Assembly (NCBI GenBank): GCA_010909165.1
Contig: MU008163.1
Coordinates: forward strand, 124,001-188,000
Length of the DNA: 64,000 nucleotides
Reading direction: 5' to 3'
Source of the DNA: Anthoceros angustus
Taxonomy: Eukaryota; Streptophyta; Anthocerotopsida; Anthocerotales; Anthocerotaceae
Under the pieces are notes generated by a model. The model saw only the letters and a program-made list of their open reading frames with translations. It was not told the DNA's origin and did no database searches. Below are positions 10,728 to 22,502 of the stretch, one piece after another. The position numbers and the translations under genes are program-made. Each line of letters begins with the position of its first letter. Positions within the stretch are counted from its first letter, which is position 1.

Positions 10728-11292
10728 ATTCTGTGGGTGTGCAATCCTTTCAGGATCGGATCAGCACGCATGTGCTGTTGTTCCAAGCTTCCACAATTAC
10801 GGTACACAACTCTCTTCTTTCCCAGCCAGCAGCTCTCCCCAACACCAGTATCATCGAGACTCAACGTTTGCAGTACTAATGCAAGACTTAGGTGAGTTCA
10901 GAAGCGCGAGAGTTGTTGTGTTCAAATGAAAATGCAAACGGAAATGATCCCTCAACAACTGCAGCCCAGTATCACACAACCCTGTTTGTTTCCATGGTCT
11001 CTCATCAAGCTCTCAGTCATTTTAACAAAGAGCCTATGTGAACCTCATCACTGCTCTGCGCGTCCTGGGTGTCACACTGACATGACGCAAGCATGGGCTT
11101 GCGCTTTTCTCATTTTGGCCACTCGTTCTTTATTACGTGTCTATGTGTGTGTCAGGGCATAGCTTCCTCGGCTTCATGCGCTACAAACCCAGGACCCAGG
11201 TGAGGAAGAAGGCTTCTGACCAATCTGACGCATCTATCCAGGTGCAGGGATATGCGCCCAATAATGCAGCGCCGGGGCGTCGCTTTATGGGG
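10728..11292. other. Intergenic, nothing recognised
   Basis: 3' flank of the oxidoreductase. No poly(A) signal stands out and I see no RNA gene or repeat. Confidence 0.3.
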
Positions 11293-11293
11293 T

Positions 11294-11388
11294 TTTTGGA
11301 CTTTACCGAAAAGTGAGACCGGGATAAGAAAAGCTTTGCTTTATCCAGTCTTTTGGACTTTACGGAAAAGTGAGACCGGGATAAGAAA
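11294..11388. repeat. Two-copy 57-bp direct repeat
   Basis: GGACTTTACCGAAAAGTGAG with its following GACCGGGATAAGAAA occurs at about 11298-11331 and again at 11355-11388 (one substitution). It lies directly in front of the SINE-like element. Confidence 0.65.
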
Positions 11389-11395
11389 GGATTTC

Positions 11396-11600
11396 AAACG
11401 GGTGGTAGCGTAGCGGTTATGCCGAAAGCCTATTCTGGCCCGCAACCCGAGTTCGACGCCTGATTGGAAGGGAGCAGAGGGAGCGAATCTATCTTGGAAA
11501 AGTCTGGTGACTTCAGGAGGCATGGGCAGTGGGCAGGTGTGGCCTACGTGTAAGAGTTCGCTTCCCTGAAGGAAGGCATCTGCATATGCATATAAGATGG
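11396..11600 (+). mobile_element. tRNA-derived SINE candidate
   Basis: Near 11400-11412 the bases TGGTAGCGTAGCGG resemble a pol III A box. About 40 bp downstream GAGTTCGACGCC fits a B box (GTTCGANNC). Spacing and order match a tRNA-derived head; the following ~140 bp would be the unrelated body. I see no poly(A) tail or certain target duplication, so the 3' limit is a guess. Confidence 0.4.
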
Positions 11601-11660
11601 TATATGTTGTTGTAGGAATCTTCCTTACCTGGTACTGAAAATGAGAGAGAATGGTTTTGT

Positions 11661-14600
11661 ATGAGAAACAAAGATGAAGCTCCGCTAGCAATGAGTTTAG
11701 CTCATTCACCATTAGCGATCATCAACGACTTGAGATATAGCTATGAAAAGCACTATGCGTCACATGAAGCTTCCACCTCTTGCGCCTCATTCAAGAAGTC
11801 ATTTTTGCCCTTACCTTTGAAGAGTGATTGTATCAATCTTCGAGTATGTTTGTGTGCTACAGAGGGTGACTCATTACTCAAAAAGCTCTATTGGAATGAG
11901 GAGAAGTGGAGAAGGCAAAACTTGGCAGCTCATCTTGAGAGAACAAGAAAGGATGATCATTCTTTTGGTTTAGGTTATATTGCAGTAGTCCCTAGAAAAA
12001 AACTCTGTCAGGAAACTCAAGATACATACAAGGAGTCCTTTTGGACAAAGTTGAAAAAGGACTGCGAAGGATTGCATGACCTTACCAAAGAACGGATTCA
12101 ATATCTCAAGCACAAGCTATTATTCCGGGAACCCAAACATTTTGAAGATCAAATAACATGTGTTGCATCAGAGTCATTGGCATCTATACAATTAAGTAAA
12201 CAAATAGAAGGGACAGAAAATATTTGTACTAAAGAACAAAAGCATGGAAAAAGATCTGAGGGTATGCTATCTAATCAGGGAGATCTAGATGCAACTGAAT
12301 CTGCAAATATACAAGACATAATTCCATGTAATACTGGTAGAGATTGTAGAGAAAATCAAACTAATATATTATGTTTGGCAAACAAAAGATCTAGTGATAT
12401 AAGTTGCCATATCTTTCAATACAGAGGGAACAAATTAAATGAATTGAGACCTACTCAAAAACATTCGGCATCAAACCATGTTCCTCCAAAACTTAATTCA
12501 ACAATCATCCTCACACAAGAAACTCATAAAATTGTGCCTTCATCCAAATTAAAAAAAATAAAAAGATCGCAAGAAAGAGTAAAACCAAAGAATGAAATAT
12601 CCCAAAAGGGAAATGATTCTCAAGAACAAAACAAAAAGGATCAAGGTACTAATGACAAAAATTCAAGCATTCCACACCGAGGTGTTAACTTTCATAAGCC
12701 ACCACCGGTCATCCCAGAAGTGCATAGAGGCAAGACAAGGCCAGGCAGGCCAAAACTTACTGAGCCAAATTTTAACATCATGCTTCAGGTTATTATTAAA
12801 AAAATTATGAACTAAATAATAAGGTATTCATTACCTACATGTGCATAACGTTTTCTTTCTCACACTTCAGGCTTTCAATTGGGAGTCACAAGCTAAAAAA
12901 CCATGGTGGAAACACATTGCCACAAAAGTCGAGGAAATTGCTGAAGCTGGGTTTACAGATGTTTGGCTTCCTCCTTGTTCACAATCAGTGGATAAACATG
13001 GTAATGAATCAAATTAATGAGTAAGTTACAACAAATCCTAACATAAATAATGCTTTGGATAAATATGAATTAGATTAAGGAAAAAACAGATATATATCAA
13101 ACAAAATATACTTATCTTGGGGGCGGTCGGTAGCTTCAGGGTACACAATGGGGGGCAGAGAGTGGGAAGCGGGGGGAGGACAGGTGTAGAGGGGATTTCT
13201 TGTCTGTGCATATTTATAAAGCTTCCACATTCTAAGAAAAAAAATATAAAAGATATATATATTAATCAAGACCCCATCATTTTGTGTGTTAGGGTATCTA
13301 CCAAGCCAACTATATAATTTAGATGCATCATCCTATGGCACTGAGATAATGCTAAAGGAACTAAACGATAAATTGCATGAATTTGGAATGTTCTCCATTG
13401 CGGACATCGTAGTAAATCATAGAAGTGGCTCTAAGCAAGATGCTACAGGTCATTGGAATGTGTATGAAGGTGGCACATTAGACAAACGACTTGCTTGGGG
13501 CCCTTGGGCTGTTGTAGATAATGACACATATGACAGTGGGGGCAAGGGAAAACATGATTCTGGTGAAAGCTATGGTGCCGCCCCTGATTTAGATCACACA
13601 AATAAGAGAGTTCAAGATGAACTGACGGATTGGTTAAATTGGTTGAAAGCAGAAGTAGGCTTTGATGGATGGAGATTTGATTTTGTGAAGGGATATGCAC
13701 CAAAATACACTGGAATGTAAGTGATCATTACACTTGTAAGATAAACATATATATTAATAAAAAATAAAATACTACATATTTCATAAGAAGGTATGATATA
13801 TACGTAAGGTTACTTGCTGAGTAAATTACATTGATATACAGCTATTGTGAAAGGACAAATCCTGTTTTTGCTGTTGGAGAGTTTTGGACATCTTTGCATT
13901 ATGATGGATCTGTTCTTGCTGTGGATCAAAGTAAGGTACTCAGAAAAGTCCAGCTTTTAACTACATGAAACCTGTTACTTAAATTTCCTAAATATTTAAC
14001 TTCTGCGTATATATCGAATTTGTTTAGATAGCCATCGGCAACTTCTTTGTGATTGGATTGATGGCACCGGGGGTTGTTCTGCCGTATTTGATTTTACTAC
14101 AAAAGGAGTTTTACAAACAGCTGTACAAGGAGAGTTATGGCGTCTGAAAGATGCTCAAGGAAAGGCTCCCGGACTATTGGGTAAATTCCTTAATCAAAAT
14201 ATGCTATGCACATCAATAAATAATTCCTTTGATTCCTTTGTTATTCCTAAAAACATTGTTATAAAAATAGTTTATCATGGTACATATGATATGGTTTTCA
14301 GGATGGTATCCCCAAAAAGCTGTTACCTTCGTGGACAATCACGACACTGGCTCAACTCAACGTCATTGGGTTTTTCCTGATGAAAAAGTTTTTCAAGGTT
14401 ACGCATATATTATTACGCACCCTGGAATTCCATGTGTGGTAAAGAATCTGAATTAATCTATACAAATTTAAACAGATTCAATATTTTAGGTGTGGTGACC
14501 TTTAGCCTATATTCTCATACCATAAATTTATATGTAGTTCTATGATCATTTTTTCGATTGGCCAAAAGGCAAGGAGACAATATCTGAATTGATAGCTGTG

Positions 14601-15218
14601 AGAAAACGCAACCGTATAAATGCAGATAGTAAGCTTGTTATAAATATAGCGGAAGCCGATATTTATGTTGCTACTATTGATGACCGGGTCATTATTAAGA
14701 TGGGTCCGAGGTAATAATCTTTATGTTTTAAATCAGGTTGATACTATATAAGATCTCTTATTACACTTGTAGTTGACACTTTTATTTTATGTAGAATGGA
14801 TATGGGAGCATTGCTTCCTGATGCTACTTGGAAAATGGTAGCTTCAGGAGCTGATTATGCTATATGGGAAAGTACAAAATCCTTTCCTACCAAGTTAATT
14901 GTGTCTGAACAAACAGATGAGACAAATCTACTTGACTTGGCACAACATCCAGTGACTCATTCTGAGCCTCATCCAATAAAAGTGACCAATAAAATGTCAC
15001 AAGAAACAGTGAAGAAGATACTAGAAGAAGCTCCTGATGTAGTTGGAAAATCACATAGAGATGTTCAACCAAAAAACAACAAGGATCCACATCTGAGACC
15101 AATTGTAGAGGATGATCAAAAAAAGTTGGAACACCAAAAAAAGAAGGATAATCCTTTAGATAGATTTTTTCATTGGAAAAAAGATGACCCGAATGAAACA
15201 ATATCTGGTGATGACTGA
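11661..15218 (+). CDS. Plant alpha-amylase (GH13) with long N- and C-terminal tails
   Basis: Eight exons fit in frame: 11661-12788, 12871-13000, 13293-13716, 13842-13930, 14028-14180, 14302-14438, 14538-14710 and 14795-15218, all GT-AG, for 885 aa. The catalytic domain starts at about residue 374 ([10 protein letters not shown]). It has all four GH13 regions: DIVVNH, GWRFDF with the nucleophile Asp, AVGEFW with the acid/base Glu, and FVDNHD. It ends near ADYAIWES. The enzyme would cut alpha-1,4 bonds in starch. Total length equals plastid AMY3-type enzymes, but the 373-residue N-terminus is Lys/Ser/Asn-rich and shows no clear CBM45 tryptophan pattern. The last ~115 residues are charged ([14 protein letters not shown]). 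No transit peptide is obvious, so an upstream exon may be missing. The gene is AT-rich with AT-rich introns, in contrast to the oxidoreductase upstream. Confidence 0.87.
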
Positions 15219-15989
15219 GTATAACATTGCTTATTTGAGGGTCTTCTACCAAGTGGTTGTAATTTGGTTCCCACAACATTATTCTTTGAGAGCTTCTTCT
15301 CTTTTCTTATGCCTACTCTTCAAAAAAAAAAGAAATATATCCAAGGGAGAAGGTTTAACATAAAAGGCTACAAAAAAAAAGTTATTTTTGACTAATTTAT
15401 TTATTCACATGATCATTTTAGGATGATGTTTTAGGTACTCTGACTACTTAGTAATAAGTAAATATGGTTCATTTCTCCAATTTACATGACTAGAACATGA
15501 TTCTAGCATACTCTATGATGTAGAGTAGGTAGATTGAGTACTAAGGGGAATAAAAATCTATCTACTTTTAAAGTGGTTTTTTAGTCATAATGACCTAGAC
15601 TAAAGGTTATGGATCATGAGAACTTTGGACCATTCTCTTGGGATTGGTGAGGATTGTTTTTGGACAATTGGAGCTTTGTAAAGTAGAGAAAAGTAAGAAC
15701 TTGCTTAGAATGAGAGGGACACGTAAGGAGGGCAACAAAATAGCCTCGAAAGTCCAACAACTCTATCCAAAGAAACATCGGAGAGCCCTAAACCGTAAAG
15801 CCCGAAAGTACCCCACTATGATAGACAACACGGAGAGCCCTAAACCCTAAGGCGAACCTACCGCACTACGATAGACAACACAAAACTGTACGGGAAGTGC
15901 AGCTCCATCTTCTTGAAGTTTGCCCAAGGGAAGTGCAGCTCCATCTTCTTGAAGTTCGCCCAAGTCCCTTCCCTTGTTGAGAAGGGATT
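15219..15989. other. Intergenic with short tandem repeats
   Basis: AT-rich 3' flank of the amylase to about 15700. Then a ~52-bp unit (GGAGAGCCCTAAACC...GATAGACAACAC) is present twice at about 15780-15883. A 38-bp unit (GGAAGTGCAGCTCCATCTTC...) is present twice at 15895-15966. A two-unit CCCTAAACCCTAA occurs at 15838 and is too short to call a telomeric repeat. Confidence 0.55.
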
Positions 15990-16204
15990 GAACAACCTCC
16001 CATGGACGTTCCTAGAAGGAGCCGTCATTTGAACTTTCAAAGAGGGGGACAACGTCATGCCTTTTAGCGTTCAAAGAGGGGAGACAACGTCATGCCTTTG
16101 AGCCTTCAAAGAGGGGAGACAACATCATGCTGGTCATGTGTTCCCGATAACCCCAACATTATGCCTATCAACATCTAACCTGTTGTCCAGTAAGTATACC
16201 CAAC

Positions 16205-16850
16205 CATATGTAAATCCTTTCATTTGCTTGTCTACAACATCTAAGGGATTATACAACAGGTGTCTTTAGGTACGGAATATAGTTCCTCCATCTAGTTGTG
16301 TCCCTTAGGGTCTCATTGAATCCATTGCATCTCTTCTCATACTCTTCTTATACAATAGAAAGCTCGAGATTTTCCTTGAGATAATAGAGCATTTAAACGT
16401 GAAGAAAGTAAAATGGTCTATTATCCAGAGGACTTTCCAGACAGTCCGTGCGAGATGTTGCATGATATTTTTCTATTACATACGTGGGGGTTTCTAGACG
16501 CCCAGTTCGAGAGATCGAGATGTTCCGTTCACATAGCGTCCCTCAAATTCGCAACGTATCCTTCGAACCTATTTTTTGGAAGACGAACTGAACCCACCTA
16601 GCCAGAACCAGGTGAAACGACCTCTATCGACGATGACGGGGAACTGTGGGGGTTTCTGTATATTTGGAGATGGAGAGCGACTGAAGTTAACAGTACCGAA
16701 CAAACGTTTCCTCTCAATCAGGAATTAGGTCCAGGAACTTCCACACCCCAATTGGGGGACAATAATCAGTTTTCCCATTTCATGCCCCTACTTCCCTGGG
16801 GTACAGAGCCTGTGTCGGCGTTCGATGAGTTATTGAGCAACCGATAGTTG
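16205..16850 (+). pseudogene. 3' part of an unidentified plus-strand gene (copy 1)
   Basis: Several plus-frame stretches look coding when copies are compared: YYPEDFPDSPCEMLHDIF at 16,413, then VSRRPVREIEMFRSHSVPQI and FEPIFEDELNPPSQNQVK (clearest in copy 2, 18,285-18,410), and a C-terminal LGDNNQFSHFMPLLPWGTEP ending SAFDELLSNR and a stop near 16,847. Introns and single-base indels break the frame. The gene converges on the DUF789 gene, whose 3' UTR follows. I do not recognise the family; the acidic, Pro-rich tail would fit a regulator, but that is only a guess. The 5' exons are not in the window. Confidence 0.4.
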
Positions 16851-17753
16851 TGCAGAATCCTAAAAGCATTGGAGTCTTCACAAAAGGCGGTCGGGGATAC
16901 ATTTGTACAACGAGGCATCCAAGATGAGTGTTCGCATGAGAAGAACCACCTAAGTACATACTGGAGCAAAATTCTGTGGAAGAGAGATGACTTGCAAGTT
17001 ATATAGCCGTAGCACAGCAACGATCATTCCTTGTAAAGAAGTCCACATCACAAACATGCACCCCTGTAAAAACATTCAGATGTAGGACAGAACCAACGGA
17101 ATCGCTGACGATGCAAATTGCCAGCAAATCTCATGCAGAGCCCCCGCAATAGCTTGGCACCGGAATCATTCTAGGCAGCAACCTTAGCCCTTCAGGGCTA
17201 TGCGGTGAGAAACGACAGGATGGATGGCAGTACAAAATCGCCGCTCCTGTCTTGGTCCCTGCAGGCCTGCTCACGTCAGCTCTGGAATAATGAGAATCCT
17301 GCTGCAATCGATGACCTCTGCCCATAACTAACTAATATACATCAGGAAACCAAACTGCAAAGGGATTGCAGTTCTGGCTGAATAATATAAGTCCCTACCA
17401 CTCCATACTCAACAACACATGGAAAACTCCCACTTCAGGCTAAGCTGGAGGTATATGTACGGAAGCAACTGTTGGAGCATCTGTGTTGGGCATCTCTGAG
17501 CAGCAGATATATCACCGATGGCTGGAAGCTCAGATACACGTGCTTGTTTCGTATTTTATGCCCATGTCGACCTCGAAATGGCCACCCAAAAGGCCATACC
17601 TGCTCGCTATGCAGGCTGCTTACCTGTTGCTAGCACATCCATCATCGGGGATGAAAACTTATCACCTCCGAAACACACTGGCAAGGGGTAACTCTTCGCC
17701 GGGAACTAACATCTTGGTACCAAGTAAGGTCAATATGGTTCACGAGAAGTAAA

Positions 17754-17938
17754 AACCGAAAATCGGGATGATGAACCCCATTCTCTGCAGCCATACTTCT
17801 GCACCGTTCTTCAGATCATAATATTTCTTCGAAACCCTCCAGACTGGACCACGAAACTTATATGCAGACAGTCCAAAATACAGGCAGTGTTCCTTCCACG
17901 TGTTGCCCATCCCAACCCTGTACACCTCCACGAAGAAG
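17754..17938 (-). pseudogene. DUF789 last-exon fragment (copy 1 of block R)
   Basis: The minus strand encodes FGLSAYKFRGPVWRVSKKYY then DLKNGAEVWLQRM, the C-terminal signature of plant DUF789 proteins. The fragment ends abruptly at 17,938 where block R copy 2 begins, so it has no upstream exons. One missing base after the LQRM part shifts the frame away from the HHPDFRFF ending kept in copy 3. Confidence 0.7.
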
Positions 17939-17941
17939 TGG

Positions 17942-19745
17942 GTCATGTGTTCCGATAACCCCAACATTATGCCTATCAACATCTAACTGTTGTCCGAAGT
18001 ATACCCAACCATATGTAAATCCTTTCATTTGCTTGTCTACAACATCTAAGGGATTATACAAGTGTCTTTAGGTACCAATATAGTTCCTCCATCTAGTTGT
18101 GTCCCTTAGGGTCTCATTGAATCCATTGCATCTCTTCTCATACTCTTCTTATACAATAGAAAGCTCGAGATTTTCCTTGAGATAATAGAGCATTTAAACG
18201 TGAAGAAAGTAAAATGGTCTATTATCCAGAGGACTTTCCAGACAGTCCGTGCGAGATGTTGCATGATATTTTTCTATTACATACGTGGGGGTTTCTAGAC
18301 GCCCAGTTCGAGAGATCGAGATGTTCCGTTCACATAGCGTCCCTCAAATTCGCAACGTATCCTTCGAACCTATTTTTGAAGACGAACTGAACCCACCTAG
18401 CCAGAACCAGGTGAAACGACCTCTATCGACGATGACGGGGAACTGTGGGGTTTCTGTATATTTGGAGATGGAGAGCGACTGAAGTTAACAGTACCGAACA
18501 AACGTTTCCTCTCAATCAGGAATTAGGTCCAGGAACTTCCACACCCCAATTGGGGACAATAATCAGTTTTCCCATTTCATGCCCCTACTTCCCTGGGGTA
18601 CAGAGCCTGTGTCGGCGTTCGATGAGTTATTGAGCAACCGATAGTTGTGCAGAATCCTAAAAGCATTGGAGTCTTCACAAAAGGCGGTCGGGGATACATT
18701 TGTACAACGAGGCATCCAAGATGAGTGTTCGCATGAGAAGAACCACCTAAGTACATACTGGAGCAAAATTCTGTGGAAGAGAGATGACTTGCAAGTTATA
18801 TAGCCGTAGCACAGCAACGATCATTCCTTGTAAAGAAGTCCACATCACAAACATGCACCCCTGTAAAACATTCAGATGTAGGACAGAACCAACGGAATCG
18901 CTGACGATGCAAATTGCCAGCAAATCTCATGCAGAGCCCTGCAATAGCTTGGCACCGGAATCATTCTAGGCAGCAACCTTAGCCCTTCAGGGCTATGCAG
19001 TGAGAAACGACAGGATGGATGGCAGTACAAAATCGCCGCTCCTGTCTTGGTCCCTGCAGGCCTGCTCACGTCAGCTCTGGAATAATGAGAATCCTGCTGC
19101 AATCGATGACCTCTGCCCATAACTAACTAATATACATCAGGAAACCAAACTGCAAAGGGATTGCAGTTCTGGCTGAATAATATAAGTCCCTACCACTCCA
19201 TACTCAACAACACATGGAAAACTCCCCACTTCAGGCTAAGCTGGAGGTATATGTACGGAAGCAACTGTTGGAGCATCTGTGTTGGGCATCTCTGAGCAGC
19301 AGCAGATATATCACCGATGGCTGGAAGCTCAGATACACGTGCTTGTTTCACGTATTTATGCCCATGTCGACCTCGAAATGGCCACCCAAAAAAGGCCATA
19401 CCTGCTCGCTATGCAGGCTGCTTACCTGTTGCTAGCACATCCATCATCGGGGGATGAAAACTTATCACCTCCGAAACACACTGGCAAGGGGTAACTCTTC
19501 GCCGGGAACTAACATCTTGGTACCAAGTAAGGTCAATATGGTTCACGAGAAGTAAAAAACCGAAAATCGGGATGATGAACCCCCATTCTCTGCAGCCATA
19601 CTTCTGCACCGTTCTTCAGATCATAATATTTCTTCGAAACCCTCCAGACTGGACCACGAAACTTATATGCAGACAGTCCAAATACAGGCAGTGTTCCTTC
19701 CACGTGTTGCCCATCCCAACCCTGTACACCTCCACGAAGAAGTGG
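17942..19745. repeat. Patchwork block R, copy 2 (with plus-strand gene copy 18,000-18,650)
   Basis: Direct repeat of copy 1 starting inside its TCATGTGTTCC segment. It again carries the unidentified plus-strand 3' exons (VSRRPVREIEMFRSHSVPQI readable here), their stop near 18,640, and the DUF789 3' UTR. Unlike copy 1, it runs on uninterrupted into DUF789 exons upstream of 19,745, so this copy is in the ancestral arrangement. Confidence 0.8.
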
Positions 19746-21591
19746 GTCTGCACTTCCATATGAAGTGATCAGTCAGTTCCTCAAAGGACATGCAACTAGT
19801 AAGACAATGACAGCTTTCTATATTCTCTCTCTCCCAGAGCATCCTCGTCCTTTTAATGAAATGATAACTACCAGCTAGACTCCTTACAGTGATCCTCAAC
19901 GACCATGCAGTAGTACCTGGGGAGAGATGGTGGAAAGTCAGAAATGACGCTTCGAGGCTGGCGAGTTTTGGCCCAGTTGGTATCCTGTAAATCGGATACC
20001 TGCAACCCAAGCTAAAAGAAATGAAAAAAACTGAAGTGCAAAGCAAGCAAGGGACTCGGGAAGCTGTCAACATATGGGAAACAGATGGTCCCAAAAAAAT
20101 GCTAGAAGTGTGAATTGAGAAGCGTACCAAGCAACAGCCATCCAACTCGATGGTCCAACTTCAGAAGATTCCAACGACCTTAGCGCCTCAAACGATCTCA
20201 CCTGAGCAATGGTGACAGAAAGTGAGAGTTCAAGCACGTGATTCCACAAGGGTTTGCATCACAGGACACCCTCTTCAGTTAATGAGGCGTCCACATTCTG
20301 TCCCCATAAGCTTACTCCAAAGCTTGGACTTACCTTGTCGACAAAGGGCTCTCGATACCATGGACGTTCCTAGAAGGAGCCGCCATTTGAACTTTCAAAG
20401 AGGGACAACGCCATGCCTTTTAGCGCTCAAAGAGGGAGACAACGTCATGCCTTTGAGCCTTCAAAGAGGGAGACAACATCATGCTGGTCATGTGTTCCCG
20501 ATAACCCCAACATTATGCCTATCAACATCTAACTGTCGAAGTATACCCAACCATATGTAAATCCTTTCATTTGCTTGTCTACAACATCTAAGGGATTATA
20601 CAGTGTCTTTAGGTACGAATATAGTTCCTCCATATATTGAAACTTCAAGACCTCCTTCAAGGGTTCTGTACCAAAATCACCAAACTCAATCCTGACATTC
20701 CTGCTTAACCTCTCTCCATCGCTATCAGAAGAGCTGTCTGTAGAGATTTCATAATCCGATTCATCTCCAGGTTTCCTAAAACAGGGCAAGAGTAACTGTT
20801 GTCATGCAACTCCAGGCAAGTTCATTGTTGCTCTTCCACAGTGCCAAAAGCTGATGACCAGGACTGGGGGGCAAACAGTTTGAAAAGAAGCAGAGGAGCA
20901 AATGCAGACAGCATGATGGACGGGCAAGATATGTTTAAGATAGATAAACAAACCTGAAGGGAACGTTTGCTCGGCATCCTGCAACAGTGTAAATCTGGAT
21001 AGCAGAAAGAGTTGGAACATAATATTGGGTGAAAGGAGGTTCAAAATCTAATTCGATAGGCACGCCAGCTCCATAGGCACTCCATTCCTCATACGCACTC
21101 CACAGATCATCCAAAACATAGAACGCCTGTGACGCAGTCTCAGTGCTCCAGCTTTTCTTTGTGCTAGTCTGCATCAGTCGTTGAAGCCCGCAGCTAGTCA
21201 GCACAGCTGCTCCACATGCTCAGTTTAGAAAATCAAGGTTCAAAGCCAGCAGGAATCAGGTGATTCTCATCACCTCAGAAGTGGACTAAGGTTTGCAAAC
21301 AATGGCTATCCAATCGGGACGTACGAATCTACTCCAGAGGGAAAATCAAAGTCAATATCATCTCACCTTCGGCAGGAACCTCGCTGTCAATTTCGGTGTC
21401 ACTGCCTGCAAAAATCGGTCCAAATTTACGGAACCCGATTCCTTGGCAGGCTCATACCTTGTCGACACATAACCTTGCATCAAGGGGATGGAAGACTTTT
21501 GGCGGCATCCTGTAAAGTACTCGGAGCTTTGCTTATGATGTGCAGCATATGACGGCACTTGAGGACGGTGACGTCCCGACGGACCACTCAT
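19556..21591 (-). pseudogene. DUF789 family gene, copy alpha (exon 3 interrupted)
   Basis: A plant DUF789 protein of unknown biochemical role. Exons on the minus strand: 21591-21367 (ATG; NLDRFLQAVTPKLTARFLPK), 21168-20954 (FYVLDDLWSAYEEWSAYGAG, QYYVPTLSAIQIY), 20775-20334 (RKPGDESDYEISTDSSSDSD and RPWYREPFVDK), 20201-20128 (VGPSSWMAVAW), 19999-19917 (YPIYRIPTGPK, SFLTFHHLSP) and 19849-19556 (FGLSAYKFRG, AEVWLQRM, HHPDFRFF). Exon phases agree across the first three junctions. Exon 3 is split by about 265 bp of foreign sequence (20,362-20,628) copied from the block at 16.0-16.3 kb. An extra C near 19,713 (CATCCCAACC versus CATCCAACC in copy beta) shifts the last exon. Without these two events the gene would read through. 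Confidence 0.75.
20362..20628. repeat. Insert in DUF789 exon 3, copy of 16.02-16.29 kb
   Basis: Sequence from TTCCTAGAAGGAGCC to AATATAGTTCCTCC matches 16,006-16,292 with small indels. It replaces only three bases of the exon (compare copy beta at 24,305-24,325). At the left joint both parents share CCATGGACG, and at the right joint TTCCTCCAT. No transposase or inverted ends are seen. Confidence 0.75.
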
Positions 21592-21599
21592 AGATCCAA

Positions 21600-22498
21600 C
21601 CTTTTTGTCTCCGAAGTATTATTCCTCGCAGAAGCGATAAGGTGTCTGCCAATCTGCCATCAACAGTACGCCAGTCAGGAAGCCAGGGGAGAGCTCAGAT
21701 GCAAACAACAGGCCAACTACCACATTCAATTTCCCCCAAGCACAACGAGCCAATAGACGGATCCTAGACCAACGCCACACCGAGGTATCTACATTGCAAC
21801 CGCCGCAGAGTAAACACGACAAACAACTGAAACCACATGTAGAAGTTCAAAATTCAACAAATTCACAGAACTTATCCCAAAGCCACGGTCATCCCGCGAA
21901 GATTTACACACCGAAACAAGCTGCGTATCAGACATAAGCAGACGGCTCCATTGCAAGCCAGACAAACAGCATCGCCATCGGCGGCAATCAATCTAATCCA
22001 TCGGCAAATCCTGCAAGTCTCCTCGCATCAAAGGGAATACATAAACCCGCGCCAAACAGGCAGACCAGCAGATCCAAGGAATTACCTCCACCACGCATTC
22101 CTGCCATTCCATCCTCCCTACCTGAAAACCAGCAGCGACACCAGATGCGCCGCCGAATCGGATAAAACCAGCTGAGACAAGGCGATGCGCCAACTCCTCT
22201 CCCCGAATTGCGCTACGGCTCCCCGAAATTCCGCGGGATAACGAAGAATTCCGTGACACTCTTGCAGAGCTGCGCAATCCGGCAAATGACACAGCCGAGC
22301 ACAGTTCCGCAGAGCAGCACGTGAGCCGGCGGATGCAGCAGAGCGCAACGGCAGATCGGGTAGCGGCGTGGAAGCGAAGGCAAACGAGAAGAGTGTGGAG
22401 GAGAAGCAGGGACGACGAGTCCAGTGGAGTGCAGTGGAGACCGAAGCTGGAGGGAGTGGTGCAACGAGGAGAGGAGAAGGGCTAGAAAGAGAGGGGAT
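21600..22498. promoter_or_regulatory. DUF789 5' UTR/promoter region, copy 1
   Basis: Upstream of DUF789 copy alpha lies a GC-richer 900-bp block ending GGGATGGCGAGGGCTATG. It recurs at 25,625-26,396, 26,446-26,991 and 27,591-27,956. Four copies of one promoter-type segment inside 6.4 kb is a striking feature of the patchwork. Small ORFs inside (for example 99 and 83 codons on the minus strand) are disrupted between copies and have no recognisable domain. Confidence 0.55.
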
Positions 22499-22502
22499 GG
22501 CG

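Larger units (their letters stand above)
15990..17940. repeat. Patchwork block R, copy 1
   Basis: This ~1.95-kb block contains the CCATGGACGTTCCTAGAAGG segment, then 3' exons of an unidentified plus-strand gene (16,290-16,850), then the 3' UTR and last exon of a minus-strand DUF789 gene. It ends at AAGAAGTGGGTC where it abuts copy 2. The parent sequences share GGTC at that joint. Copy 2 spans 17,942-19,745 and a shorter copy 3 spans 22,503-23,268. Differences among copies are mostly 1-4 nt indels. Confidence 0.8.

Noticed and set aside
15838-15850. Interstitial plant telomere repeat CCCTAAACCCTAA
   Set aside because: Fewer than two full units inside a local 52-bp duplication; chance is sufficient.
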